The notes beneath the pieces were generated by a model that had not been told where the DNA came from, searched no databases, and saw only the letters and a list, made by a program, of their open reading frames with translations. A DNA stretch of 64,000 nt from Cadophora sp. MPI-SDFR-AT-0126 (taxonomy: Eukaryota > Ascomycota > Leotiomycetes > Helotiales > Ploettnerulaceae). The stretch lies in the NCBI GenBank assembly GCA_020747065.1, contig JAGMVK010000016.1:434001-498000 (forward strand). Reading direction: 5' to 3'. The number at the start of each line of letters is the position of its first letter. Within the stretch, counting starts at the first letter, position 1. Position numbers and translations under genes: made by a program. Positions 36,498 to 47,499 of this stretch are shown here, piece by piece.

Positions 36498-39400
36498 CTA
36501 TCCCTCATAACCTCCCTGCGCAGCTGTCTCAACTTTCTCAACCTCGGCCTGTGCAGCAGATACGGGTGTCGCAGCAGGCGCAGGGCCATGGATGAGATTC
36601 ATCAAAGCCTGCAACCCGCTCTTCTCATCCGCCGCATGCAAGATCGGGTCCAACAATTGTCCATCATTACCCTCCCATGGCTTGCCAATACCCTTAATGA
36701 TCTTCCATGCTCGTCTGAACTCGTCTCTGATGCTAACAATTCCGTTGTGTGTCACGGTCCTAGCGACATTGTGATCCAGCTCAAACGGATCTTCGATAGC
36801 GAAGAGATACCTGTGTCTGATCTCCTTGGTCTCTTCAACAGTCTTAGTGTGCAGCTTGGAAGTCTTTGGGGTATCTAGACCAAGAGAAACATCGGGCTGG
36901 TCGATGACATCTGGAGTAGTTGCCGAAGATGGTGTTGGCGGAGCAGCAATGGTCGTGGTTTGAATAATCGTCTTTGCGCCAACCCAGCCCTTCTCTTGCT
37001 TCGAAAGAATGCCACCCTGGGTTCTTAGACTCAATACTTCTCTCCCCCAATCAAAACCTCTGCCACTGACAGTCGACATTTGTCCCGTTTGACCGTAGTA
37101 TTCAAAGAAACCTCTCAACAGCAAGCCAATTGAGTCGTGGTTGTGATTGAGCATCTTTCGATCAGCTAGGTTCTTGATCTCTCCTTCATTACGCCAGAAT
37201 CGAACGTCCCGACCTTGGCACGTGGCTAGAGCCTCGATTTCTGCTGGTGGAAGATATGATGGCGGCTCCTTGTGGATCAATTGAAGGTTCGGGCACACGA
37301 ATGGCTGTGCAATATTGACAAGGTAGTGAAGAACCATGAGAACATAGCCATAACTACTTAGCGTCCCTCGGTACGGCGTGTTGACTCCACGAACTTTTGC
37401 CCAATGCTTGATGAACAAAATCATGATTTTCACTCGCGGATCGCTCTGAGAATAGCAGCGAAGAAGCTGTGTATTATGGATGGCTAGCTGAGCCGAGAAG
37501 TTGATATCGCATTGAATACCAATATCTGTCTTTGGAAATTCGAGATGGTCTTTATACCGATCTCGAGGCCTGTTGAGAGAAGTGAGGGTAGGGTCAGGTA
37601 GATTTCGCACCTTGGCAATCAACTCGGCGTCATCTTCGTTGGGGGAGCTTGGAGCTCCGCCGAACTTTCGAGACCGAAGTAGGGTAACATACTGCTCAAC
37701 ATGATGCCGGTCAGAGTCTTCAAACACTCCTACTTCGAGGGCGTGTTCAAAGTCGAGTGCTAATTGCAGTACTCGGTGATGAAGGCCAACTTGACTGAGA
37801 GTTGTTTCCCCATGATCTGTAGTCTGAAGAATATCGCGAATGCGTTCATTGCCAATACCGCTAATGTAATGAGCTACGACGATCGGCGTGACACTGGACC
37901 CCAAGAATGATTGGCCCCGTCCTATCAATTCATCCATGATTTTCTGAGCTCTTGCTTGATAATAGACAGGATCCTCGTGTTGTATCTGCTCCAAGGCAAC
38001 CAATTGAATCGAGGTAATTTTCTTCAGCTTCTCCGAAGCCATGAAAAGCTGTCTGTTGTAAATCGTGGGCTCCATGAGAGCACCGGTCCGATCTTGCAAC
38101 TTGCGCCATGCTTCTACGAGATTCAGAGCTTCGTACTCCAGCTTATCATCAGGTTCGGTTAGTGGACGCGAATCCCACGCCATAGCTAAGCGCTCGCCTT
38201 CGATTTGTGTCCAAATCCCATGAATGGAGCGCTGAACGAACGGCAAAGTCTGATCGAAGAGAGGCGAGATTGATTGATATTGCCGGAGTCTTGTGGACAA
38301 TGCTTCAGAAGCAAGACCAGATATGAAAGCCTTGCACACATCATTGAGAATCTTCGATTCCTTCTCGTTAAGGTCTGGCGAGTTCAACGTAATGTCTCGA
38401 CCACCGAGCCGTCTTAGTAGGCGTTTCGCCAAGTTGCAATAATCTCCAAGTGATTGTTGGCGTTTTTGTTTCAATGATGCCAACTTTTCATCGTAACTTT
38501 CGGTATTTGCGGTTTGATGGTGCTCTACCGCTGGTGATAGGCTTGGAACGCCTTCTTTTTGGGAGGATTCATCAACTACTGGGGAAGGCATAGCTTCGTG
38601 ATGGTCGTCATCGTCCTCGTGGTCCGATGTAAACCCACCTTCCCATTTCTGACGCTCTTGTAATAGATCAGACATCAGTTTTCCTGTAGGTTTCTGACAA
38701 AGCTTGATGATTGGGACTCTTGTCCTGGTCAGAAGTCGAGCCCCATAACCAAGTTCCAACAGCTTTTTCTCCAGGATTCGAGGAATGACCGATTCTGGAG
38801 AATCTGCTGCTGGGACAGATCTAGGGGTGAGAAGTGCAAGGTCCATGTCCGAAGCCTTCGTGGCAAAACCCGATCTCATGCTGCCAAAGCACTGTAACTG
38901 TACGGTTGATGGATCGAATTGCTCATTACCCAGCTCTATTTGTTCATGCTCACTGATAGCCTCTCGACATGCTACTTCGACGACCGCCCTGAACACTTCC
39001 TTTTCTGCTTCCTCTTGAGGTTCAATTCCGACGCCAGGAACGTAGCGTTCAACAAGCCATTCAAGGTGGGAGCTTTGGCTTGTAAGCTCCTGGGAATTCT
39101 GACCAAAAGCTCTTCCGCCATACCCAGCTTGAGAACCTGGTTGGTAAAGATGGCGACTTTGTGGCGGTGGTCTCGTATAGGCATTTTGTTGAGTTTGGTG
39201 CTGCGGTGAAAAGTGATTTGGACTTTGCCTTGGATGGGATGGTGCATTCGAAGCTGGCTGATCGTGATGCATTGGTGATTGGGGCGAATGTTGTTGGTAG
39301 TTGGTTAAAGGGGAGTACGGAGAAGCAGGACCTTGGTTCTGAAAACGGGGAGAATACTGCTGATGAGGCTGCGGGTTATATCGATGAGGTTGGTGTGGAG

Positions 39401-39878
39401 ACCGATTGACGAAATTTTGTTGGCCGTATTGGGTATTAGGTGGACCATAAAAGCTATTGCCACGTCCAGCTTGCACTCCGGGATTTGGGCGAGGATCAAT
39501 TGGTATTGATAACTGTGCATTCATTTGTCGGCGCTGAGCTTGGTTGGGTCTCTTACGGCCGGGTGGAGACGACAAACCAGGCGTCAAGCTATTTGGAGCG
39601 TTTTCGAACGGAGGTTGGGGAGGAGCTGGAGGATGGGAGCCTTCATGTTGACCCGGAAAGTTCGATGGGAGCATGGGAGGTGGCATATGTGAAGGTTGTA
39701 ATCCAGGCGTAGGGCCAGGACGCGCAGCACCTGGAATCAACATCGGATCCGAGTTACTCAGTATCAGCCCGCGTAGGCGCTCCTCCAGGGTACCACCACC
39801 TTGTCCTGCTGAATCGCTGTTTGGTGGAAACATCTTGAGTCCTGCGGTAGACTTGGCCTGAGATGTGAATGACAGCAC
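36498..39878 (-). CDS. Cid1/Trf-type RNA nucleotidyltransferase (poly(A)/poly(U) polymerase), 1126 aa
   Basis: A single intronless frame. Residues 1 to about 280 are disordered, rich in Pro, Gln, Ser and Asn. The catalytic palm has GSMRSGFATKASDMDLAL (GS plus DxD), and the third carboxylate is in IQCDINFSAQL after a long insertion. The central part continues NTQLLRCYSQSDPRVK, FIKHWAKVRGVN and SSYGYVLMVLHYL. The PAP-associated domain has LLLRGFFEYYG and IEDPFELDHNVARTV. Enzymes of this class add non-templated A or U tails to RNA. The large insertion between the palm carboxylates, about 400 residues with acidic and Ser-rich parts, resembles the long Cid16-like members, but subfamily is uncertain. 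A second Met 15 codons in (MFPPNSD) could be the true start. Confidence 0.92.
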   Translation of the reverse strand: MLSFTSQAKSTAGLKMFPPNSDSAGQGGGTLEERLRGLILSNSDPMLIPGAARPGPTPGLQPSHMPPPMLPSNFPGQHEGSHPPAPPQPPFENAPNSLTPGLSSPPGRKRPNQAQRRQMNAQLSIPIDPRPNPGVQAGRGNSFYGPPNTQYGQQNFVNRSPHQPHRYNPQPHQQYSPRFQNQGPASPYSPLTNYQQHSPQSPMHHDQPASNAPSHPRQSPNHFSPQHQTQQNAYTRPPPQSRHLYQPGSQAGYGGRAFGQNSQELTSQSSHLEWLVERYVPGVGIEPQEEAEKEVFRAVVEVACREAISEHEQIELGNEQFDPSTVQLQCFGSMRSGFATKASDMDLALLTPRSVPAADSPESVIPRILEKKLLELGYGARLLTRTRVPIIKLCQKPTGKLMSDLLQERQKWEGGFTSDHEDDDDHHEAMPSPVVDESSQKEGVPSLSPAVEHHQTANTESYDEKLASLKQKRQQSLGDYCNLAKRLLRRLGGRDITLNSPDLNEKESKILNDVCKAFISGLASEALSTRLRQYQSISPLFDQTLPFVQRSIHGIWTQIEGERLAMAWDSRPLTEPDDKLEYEALNLVEAWRKLQDRTGALMEPTIYNRQLFMASEKLKKITSIQLVALEQIQHEDPVYYQARAQKIMDELIGRGQSFLGSSVTPIVVAHYISGIGNERIRDILQTTDHGETTLSQVGLHHRVLQLALDFEHALEVGVFEDSDRHHVEQYVTLLRSRKFGGAPSSPNEDDAELIAKVRNLPDPTLTSLNRPRDRYKDHLEFPKTDIGIQCDINFSAQLAIHNTQLLRCYSQSDPRVKIMILFIKHWAKVRGVNTPYRGTLSSYGYVLMVLHYLVNIAQPFVCPNLQLIHKEPPSYLPPAEIEALATCQGRDVRFWRNEGEIKNLADRKMLNHNHDSIGLLLRGFFEYYGQTGQMSTVSGRGFDWGREVLSLRTQGGILSKQEKGWVGAKTIIQTTTIAAPPTPSSATTPDVIDQPDVSLGLDTPKTSKLHTKTVEETKEIRHRYLFAIEDPFELDHNVARTVTHNGIVSIRDEFRRAWKIIKGIGKPWEGNDGQLLDPILHAADEKSGLQALMNLIHGPAPAATPVSAAQAEVEKVETAAQGGYEG

Positions 39879-40933
39879 ACTGTGTCGAAAGCCAGGAAAT
39901 ACGGACGCAGTTCAATATTCCTCTTCTGGATTGTGAGCTTGTCCAGTCCTTCAAGCCAGGCTTGATTGTCGATGCATCAAGCTAGGTAGTCATGTGATGG
40001 GTAATGATTTGAGACTCCAACAATCGATTTCGACCGAATGCGTTGATTGGAATGAATTGGCGAATTGAATGCGTTTGAATTGTGAGGTAGGTACTACAAT
40101 AGCGTAGCTGCTGATAGCAGTGATTGATGTGATGTGGCTCTGAGTATAACTTCACTTCCACGTGGAGGAGTACAGCTCTGGTATTGACAAGGCCGGTGGG
40201 GGCAAGTGCTCTGATTTGGTGTTTTGATGCAGGTAGAGCTTGCTCTCCATTGTCCTCAATGGATCAGAGAAGTCTGAGGTACCGCCAAAGAAGGTATTCC
40301 CCTATTGCAGTGTTCAATGACTGTGAAGGGGAAGTTGTGTTTGCCAATACTCACCAATGAAGTTGAAGTTTGTTAGTTGTTCCTTCAGCTCGATGTTCGC
40401 TTCTGTCCCTCCAATGTGAAGGCGACGAGGCTGAGGCTGGTGAAGGCTTGGGTTGGCTTGGGCACCTTCCCCAATCAGGCCTAAGCCAGGGACAGGGATC
40501 AGCCCTCTGACTAGCCCAGTCGCCAGCCAGCAGTGAGTGAGCTCAATCAATGGGGATTCGATACGGCCTACTGTGCTTCTACGTCCATCTCCATCTCCAT
40601 CAAAGAAAGGTTCGCATTCCGTAACCCAACAAAGAAGTCCTCGGCATCGCGACAACCTCTTTACCTCTTTGCGCGACCTGGACCACCACGTTCATTCAAC
40701 CACCACATAAGTTGCACACGATCTACCATCTGATCGCATCGAGCACCCTACACAAGGCGTCAACGGCGCGCCGAGATCTCCTCACTTCATGAAGTCAAGC
40801 TAGGCAAGCAATAACGCCGGCGCTGGTGACTACCACCCCGATCTACTTGCTCTTCTGCGTCCCCGAATTTTCTTTCTCAGGAACTTTCTCAGGAGCTTCC
40901 CAGGAAATCGGATACTTATTCAGCACCTCGACC
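39879..40933. promoter_or_regulatory. Divergent intergenic region between nucleotidyltransferase and TFIIF alpha
   Basis: About 1.05 kb between two head-to-head starts. It is presumed to hold both promoters and leaders. No specific site is recognised. Confidence 0.5.
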
Positions 40934-43238
40934 ATGAGCGCCTCACCTTCAGGCCAATCGAACGGCCCAACCCCCAATGGCGGCCCTCCTCGCGGTCAGT
41001 TCGTACGGAAACCCAAGGCCGCAGACCCTCTCGTAGCACGCAAGAAGCCTGTTCGACGACAAAATGTCCTCCCAAATGCCTCTGGGCCAAAGCGACATGG
41101 ACCAGCACCGGGGGCTGGCCGAAAGCTCCCTCAATACCCGGTGAATGGAGTAAATGCCCCACGCGGAGCAGGACCTGGCACAATGCAGCAGCAGAATGGT
41201 ACGGGCTTAGAGCCTGCAAATGGGGGCTGGACCAATGCTCCGGTTGGTTCATACACGGACTTTCCACTTGTCACCTCGAAGAAAGCTCTGCGGGAAGGCT
41301 TGAGATATCACATTGCTCGATTCGCCTCGAAGAAGGCTGTCGACCCCAGTGATCAGAATGAGTTCACCCGACCTGTTCTGCTACATAGACGAGACCCAAG
41401 ACAGATTCTACCAGGCAAGGGAGTCAAGGATGAGGACACAATCATGACGGACAATCCCATAGATTCCAAGGAGCGTGAGAGACAGGAGATTTTGAAGGCA
41501 GAGAAGGAAGCGCAGAAGGCAGCAGATTTAGCTCAGATTGCACCTACTGGAAATAACGCGTCCGCGCTTGCTGCCAAAAAGAATCAGTCTTTCAGAAATG
41601 AGAAGACCACACAGGTCCATCGACTTGACAAAACCGAAGAGCAGAAGAAGCTGTCGGATCTGAAGTACGAGGAGGCACTCCCATGGCATTTGGAGGATGC
41701 GGATAACAAAAATACCTGGGTCGGTAATTATGAAGCCGCACTCTCAGATACGAATGTTATCTTAGTGGTCGAGGGAAGCACCTTCAAGATGATCCCTGTT
41801 GAGAAGTGGTACAAGTTCACATCCAAGGGCAAGTTCACACCTTTCACAACAGAGCAAGCCGAAGCCCAATTTGCCAAAAAGATCAAGGAGTCCAGATGGG
41901 TAATGAAGAGCAACGAGGAGAAAGAAAACGCCAAAATGGCACAAGAATCGAAGAAGGCGATGTCCAATCTATTCACTGTCAAGGCCGAGAGCAGTACTTT
42001 CAAGAACGCCGGAAAGAGCGAGGTACAGGATATGGATGAGCTCGATTTCGAAGAGGGCGACCTATTCCAGGACGATGATGAAATGGTCACAGTTGAGCCT
42101 GATAACGACGAAGACACCAAAGATGCCCAGGACCGAGTCAAGAGAGACCGCCAAGCGGCCAATGTTTTTGACAAGGCCAATGAAGCCGATGTTGACGAAG
42201 AAGAAGAGGAAGAGAAGAAGGAGCAGGAGAAGAGAAGAAAGCTCGGCAAGGAAGTGACCAAGGCACTGAGAAAGCGAGAGAGAAACTTCATTTATAACAG
42301 CGATTCTGATCACCCTTATTCCGAATCCGTATGTTCACTCATCGACATTTACCTGCTTGTTACTGACCTTTTGACAGAGCGATGATGACACGTCCGACGA
42401 GGAGAAGCAAAAGGAGATTGACCGCAAGAAGGATGAAGAGGCCAAGAACAAAGCCAAATTGGAGTCAGCTTCAAAGCTTCCCTCTGGTGCTTCGTCAAAG
42501 GGCACTAGCACACCATCTGGCCGGCCTAAGCACTCTGATCCTCTGAAAAAGGTGAAGAGTCTGAAAAGACCTGGCTCTCCAAATCTTTCGGAGTCGAGTG
42601 GAAACGAGTCCTCTAGAAAGAAGCTCAAGAAGAAGCATCAATCGTCTCGTGCAAGTGGCTCCTCCACTCCAATACCTGGATCCCGCCCAATGTCTCCAGA
42701 ACCCGCTGGAAGCCAAAGTCCTCGCAAGTCCTCGATCGTCAAGCTCACTGTTAATCCCAACAAAGTCAGCAATATCCAATCCGCGCCACCAAACCCGAGC
42801 CCAGTTCGGAGTGGTGCCACAAGTGATGGTGAGGCTACTGGTGGAGAAATGTCAGATGGAGGAAAAAAGAAGAAGGCTATTAAGCTTCGCTTCAACAATA
42901 CTCCCACTGGATCGAGAGCTGGCAGTCCTGTACCAGGCGCTGGTGGAAGTCGTTCTGGCAGCCCAGCTGCTGGATCAGGTGAGCATTTCTTTTCCCATTC
43001 TGGTCTTCAATTGCTAACAAACATTGTAGGGTCACCAGGGCGTGCGCAATCGCCAGCCACTGGTCAAGTGCAGGCTCATGAGGTTCTTGCTGCTCTCCCA
43101 GCTTCAGGCATTACACTCAAGGATCTTCTCAAGGGATTCTCTGGTCGTGTTCAGACCGAGCAGGACAAGAAGCACTTCATTAATCTCGTCAAGGAGAACT
43201 CGAAGTATGGTCCCGACAAACTCCTCCGTCCAAAATAG
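40934..43238 (+). CDS. TFG1: Transcription initiation factor TFIIF alpha subunit (RAP74/Tfg1), 734 aa
   Basis: Exons are 40934-42328, 42378-42978 and 43030-43238. The alpha subunit of TFIIF stabilises RNA polymerase II in the preinitiation complex. The N-terminal half carries the dimerisation region (TDFPLVTSKKALREGLRYHIARF, then EEALPWHLEDADNKNTWVG and FKMIPVEKWYKF). A highly charged linker follows (DELDFEEGDLFQDDDE, EEEEEEKKEQEKRRK), then Ser/Pro/Lys-rich repeats. The C-terminal winged-helix runs through TGQVQAHEVLAALPASGITL and FINLVKENSKYGPDKLLRPK. The frame is open upstream of the chosen ATG but contains no earlier ATG. It is tail-to-tail with BUD13, 204 bp apart. Confidence 0.95.
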
Positions 43239-43442
43239 GCGATTTGAATGAGTTCCATACCGGTGGGTCATGGATCGGAGGGAGCGAAACCCCTTGTATT
43301 ATGATAAATTTTCGTCGTCTGTCGAGATTGAAGTCAGGATTTACTGGTTGCATTTTGCATCAGAAGGTCTTCTTCACAGCATAGACACAAAATGAGACAC
43401 GTATTGAGAATGCCTTGATTGATTTTGCTTGGTGAAAGACAT

Positions 43443-44468
43443 CTATGTATCCTCTTGCCAGGCATAGTCCAGTTCCTTGTTCCGAGCGGCACGGTTCTGA
43501 GCCTTGAATCTCTCCCCCTCCCAGCCGTTCCCTCTATCAACACCATCCCATCTATACCCAGGACGAATACCATACCGATTCGGCGCCGCCGCACCTGTGT
43601 AGACTTGCTTCCTCCACTTCCCTCCCTTCCCTTTCCCGGGCGTCTTTTTACTCAAGAACTGCGCAGCCGGATCATTCCACCTCTCCACCTCCTTCAACTC
43701 TTCATTCATCTCGACATCATCCACCCCCCTCGCAACCGTCATAAACCTCGCCTCATCCAGCTCCTCCCTCCTCTTCTCCTTCGCCGCCCTCTGCACATCC
43801 CCCTTCTGCGCCTCCAGCTCCTCCCTCTCCTTCTGCGCCTTCGCATCCGCCTCTCGCCTCGCCTCCTGTCTCCGCATCGAGATATCGATCCGCCGTCCCG
43901 TAGCATCGCGATACACAGTCTCTTCCTCTTTCCTCTTGCCTCCCTTTCCAGTCCCAAAGCCAAGAGCGGCTTGTTCCCTCTCCCACGCCTGCGCTTCCTC
44001 TCGTTTCCGCTTCTCAAATTGCGCTGCGACGGCTTTCGCGCTCTGCAACCCGGCATGTGTACCATCTCCCATCTTGACAATCCCATCATCGCCTCCTTCA
44101 ATGACAGGTCCTTCATCCTCATGCATCGCAGCACTATTCTCCTTCGCCGCTTCAGCAACTATCCTATCCGCCTCCGCGGCCTCAGCATCCGCATCCGTAT
44201 CTCGCGGCTGCAGCGCAGGAACACCAACAGTCTTCCACGCATTCTTCTTGGCCTTGCGGAACTCTGCTGAGCCGCTGGAGATTGTGAGGGGTGTGTCGTT
44301 GTCGTCGGTGTTGGTTGAGGCGGTGGGCGCCCAGCCTAGGGCATCGTCGTCGGCGATAATAAGACCAGTGGCTTCCTTTGGGGTTTTACGTTTGCGCTTT
44401 TTGCTGGTAGAAGAAGATGAGGTATCGGCTGTGAGGTATTTGGAGGCGAGGTAGCTAGAGAGTGACAT
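43443..44468 (-). CDS. BUD13: Pre-mRNA-splicing factor Cwc26/Bud13 (341 aa)
   Basis: An intronless gene for the RES-complex subunit that retains unspliced pre-mRNA and helps spliceosome activation. The protein opens MSLSSYLASKYL as in all members, has a Lys/Arg-rich segment (KKRKRKTPKEATGL), acidic and Ala/Glu-rich middle, and the conserved TVYRDATGRRIDISMRRQEAR motif. It ends with RYGIRPGYRWDGVDRGNG and NRAARNKELDYAWQEDT. The ORF remains open for 107 codons upstream, but the ATG at 44468 is chosen since it gives the conserved start. The C-terminal motif binds the partner proteins Snu17 and Pml1 in yeast. Confidence 0.96.
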   Translation of the reverse strand: MSLSSYLASKYLTADTSSSSTSKKRKRKTPKEATGLIIADDDALGWAPTASTNTDDNDTPLTISSGSAEFRKAKKNAWKTVGVPALQPRDTDADAEAAEADRIVAEAAKENSAAMHEDEGPVIEGGDDGIVKMGDGTHAGLQSAKAVAAQFEKRKREEAQAWEREQAALGFGTGKGGKRKEEETVYRDATGRRIDISMRRQEARREADAKAQKEREELEAQKGDVQRAAKEKRREELDEARFMTVARGVDDVEMNEELKEVERWNDPAAQFLSKKTPGKGKGGKWRKQVYTGAAAPNRYGIRPGYRWDGVDRGNGWEGERFKAQNRAARNKELDYAWQEDT

Positions 44469-45237
44469 CTTGACCGTGCTGCGAGGAGCTTGAGCTTCTG
44501 TGAGGTATCGTGAAGTCGAGAAGGCTGAACCTTGAATTTCGGGAGATTTACACGTGATCAAACAGGGGTCTCTTCTTAGGGTCGAACTGGTGGGCGAATG
44601 AGCGGCTGAAGCAGGTCTTCGCGTAAACACCCCTTTCTTCATGAAACGAGACGTCCTTCCAGTCCATTGAATGCGATCAGGATACACTGCATCAGTGGTT
44701 GGATTCTCACTGCCTCCTTGTACGAACTCTGCAGATGAAGCATTCCTGAAGTCCAATTGGCGGATTGGGAGCTCATGAGTCTCCGGCATGGCCGAATACG
44801 CTGGTTTTCATGCCATCAAGCTGCTTCGAAGACATTCTCATCTTCATGCTCTCCCCGCATTCTGCCTGCTGATCACTGCGGATTGTATGCTGGTCATACG
44901 TTGAGAGCTACTTCATAGGTAGGATGTTTTTGTGCCAAGTAAAGGGGTGAGAACCTCATCTCTTTGTCTTTTTCTGTTCCCCCTATCTTGGATATCAGCC
45001 TCGTGGGACGGTACCTATATTAGTCTTTGAGTGCAGGTAGGTGTGGTAGCCATGCCCTGTGGTACATTACACAGCAACGTCTTTTATAAGATTAGAATAC
45101 ACCCCTGAGAAATTTTCAGATGTCAAATTTCTTCTCTCTCTTTTGTTGCTTTTTGCTTGTTACGATCTTTTCTGATTTTGGTTCCCAACTACACTCGTTC
45201 CCTATTCCGGTTATCATAACTACACACTCTTTCGAAG
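44469..45237. promoter_or_regulatory. Divergent intergenic region between BUD13 and GPI-protein gene
   Basis: About 770 bp between head-to-head starts. The proximal part continues the BUD13 reading frame without stop, but it is not conserved-looking protein. No site is recognised. Confidence 0.45.
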
Positions 45238-47499
45238 ATGTTGTCTCCACTCATTCAGACGTTCATTATTCTTGCTGGACTTCTCGGCTCTGGATGCCTA
45301 GCCGGTCCAACCATTCGTCCAAATGACATCCAAGTTCTCCCCGCAAGGGAATTGCAAGAGCGCCTCCCATCCATCAAACTCGGATCCTTCGATCTCTCAA
45401 CCTCACACATTAACGATATACTCATCGATCTGTAAGACTCCTCATTCCTTTTTAAAATCCTAATCTAACATCACTAGGTCCCAAAAATCCCCTCTCGACC
45501 CCAACACTGTCACACAATCCTCTCTAACGATAACCTGCCTAGAATGCACCACATCCGGGACTGCCACCATAACCACAACCGGCGTCTCCAAAGACACAGA
45601 CGTAATCGATGACATCAAATCCTTCTTTGAGAACCCCCTTGATCTGATCGCCGAAGCTTTCGGTCTCAACATCAAGATTTCCTTCGAGAATGTTGCCGGC
45701 CATTTTAGTTTCGGTATCGAAGCTACCGAAAATATCACTTATTCACTTCCTATCTTCTCTAGTTCAACCCCGCTTGGAGCGGCGGTCAGTGAGGATGTTA
45801 GTTTTGGGATGGTGCTCTTTGTCGACTTAGTGTTCTCGTTAAGTGAGAGTGTGGACATGCAGGCTGGCTTTGAATTTGCTTTTCCAGAAGGAGCGTTTGT
45901 CGTTGTTGATCCGTTGTTGGGTGATATTGTGGATCATGGTTTGTATGCATCTTCCTCTCCCTCAACTTTGGGAGTCTCCCATCATTCCAATAAGTTTACT
46001 TACTCAAGCACAGCAACGGGGGTGACACCAATGCTCTCCCAATAGTCATTACCTCCGGCTCCGCGACATTCAAAGCAGCCCTGCGCGTGCGAGTCCAAGC
46101 TGGTACAACCGTAATCCTATTCGGCACGGGCTTTGACTTTGAGCTCGGCATCTTCGCCGATCTCATCGAATACCAAGCCACCATCTCCAGCACACCTGCG
46201 TGCGAACTTTCCATCACAGAAGGCTTGGATGTCAATATTGGTGCTTTTGCGCACGCTGTGGGAGAGATCAATTATTCGAAGTTTGGTGTTAGTCCGGCTG
46301 TTGTAACGACGATTCTGGAAGTACCATTACCAAGTCTGTGTCTGACGAGGCCGACTGTGACTGCGACGGAGGTGGTGGCTTCACCTACAGGTTCAGTAGT
46401 GTCTGCAACATTGACGAGTACGGTAATCCAATTGCCTTCGACGATCTTTTCACTTTCTACAGGACCGCTGGTTACACATGTCGTCTCCATACCAACGAAC
46501 ACTTCAACAGGCGGGCTATTCCTCCAATTTTCGAGCACAGCTTCTGCCACGATGATCAAAACTGCCTCTTCCATCCCATCCAGCGTAATCTACACCCCAC
46601 TGGTCGCAAATGGCACAATCACATCCGCCCCAGCACTCACAACATCCACACTCTATACCACTGAAATCATAACGCTCACGTCCTGCGCCGATACAGTGCT
46701 CCATTGTCCCGCGGGTCACGCAACGGAGGTAGTGATCACCAGTACCAGGATCTTATACACGACAATCTGTCCCGTTGGTGCAATTCTGCCATCAACCATC
46801 CCAACAACCATCGCTCAAACAGCACTTACATCGCCATCATCTCCCTCGGTGGGATCGGTATCCAACACCACTCGACTCAACACATCCCACAATCTCCTCA
46901 CCAAAACAACAACACTCTTCAGAACAAGCTCTCTCCCATTTATCTCACCTTCTCGATTATCTACCTCACAGACTCAAAAGCCATCAGAACTCATAATATC
47001 CACTACCATCCCAACGATCTCACCACTGCCACTGAAACTCACACCCTGCGCCACACCGCACGTTGAAACGATTTACACGCCTACATTCACGAATCCGGTA
47101 TACACTATGCCAACGGCTACTGTCTTTGCGGTGCCATACCCGGAGTGGAATGTTACTTATGTATCTTCCTTGGAGTCGTCTCTCAGCAGCTCAAGTAGTA
47201 GGGTGGAAATGCGGGTCAGCACGGTCAGCATTAAGCCACTTGTAATCCCGACGAGTACAGCTAGATTAGACACTACTTATGAGCTCCCTACTCCCGTTTT
47301 GACCCCTGTGGTTCATGGACTTGAAGATGGCGGTAGGGGAGGTGGGAATGGGAGTACCACCGTAAGTGCGACAGAGCGATTGACTACTCCCACTGGTAGC
47401 CTAACACCGTTTACTGGCGAGGCATCAGGGGCTGTTGGGTCTGGCAGTGTATTTGCGCTTGTAATGGCGATGGGTGTCGGGACTTTAGTCTTATGGTAA
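45238..47499 (+). CDS. Secreted GPI-anchored Ser/Thr-rich cell-surface protein (714 aa)
   Basis: Exons are 45238-45431, 45478-45942 and 46014-47499. A signal peptide (LIQTFIILAGLLGSGCLA) is followed by an N-terminal domain of about 330 residues with many beta-prone segments and a CxxC pair (TCLECTT). From about residue 340 a long Ser/Thr/Pro-rich stalk begins, with VVSATLTST- and STLYTTEIITLTSC-like segments and a cysteine pair motif (SCADTVLHCP, TTICPVG). The C-terminus has a Gly/Ser spacer followed by a hydrophobic tail (VFALVMAMGVGTLVLW), the typical GPI-attachment signal. It is probably a heavily O-glycosylated wall or membrane-anchored protein. I do not recognise the N-terminal domain, and no enzyme motif is seen. 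Confidence 0.88.

Noticed and set aside
43419..44270. 283-codon plus-strand frame opposite BUD13
   Set aside because: It is low-complexity Leu/Pro/Arg sequence created by the antisense of Lys/Glu/Ala-rich BUD13 codons.
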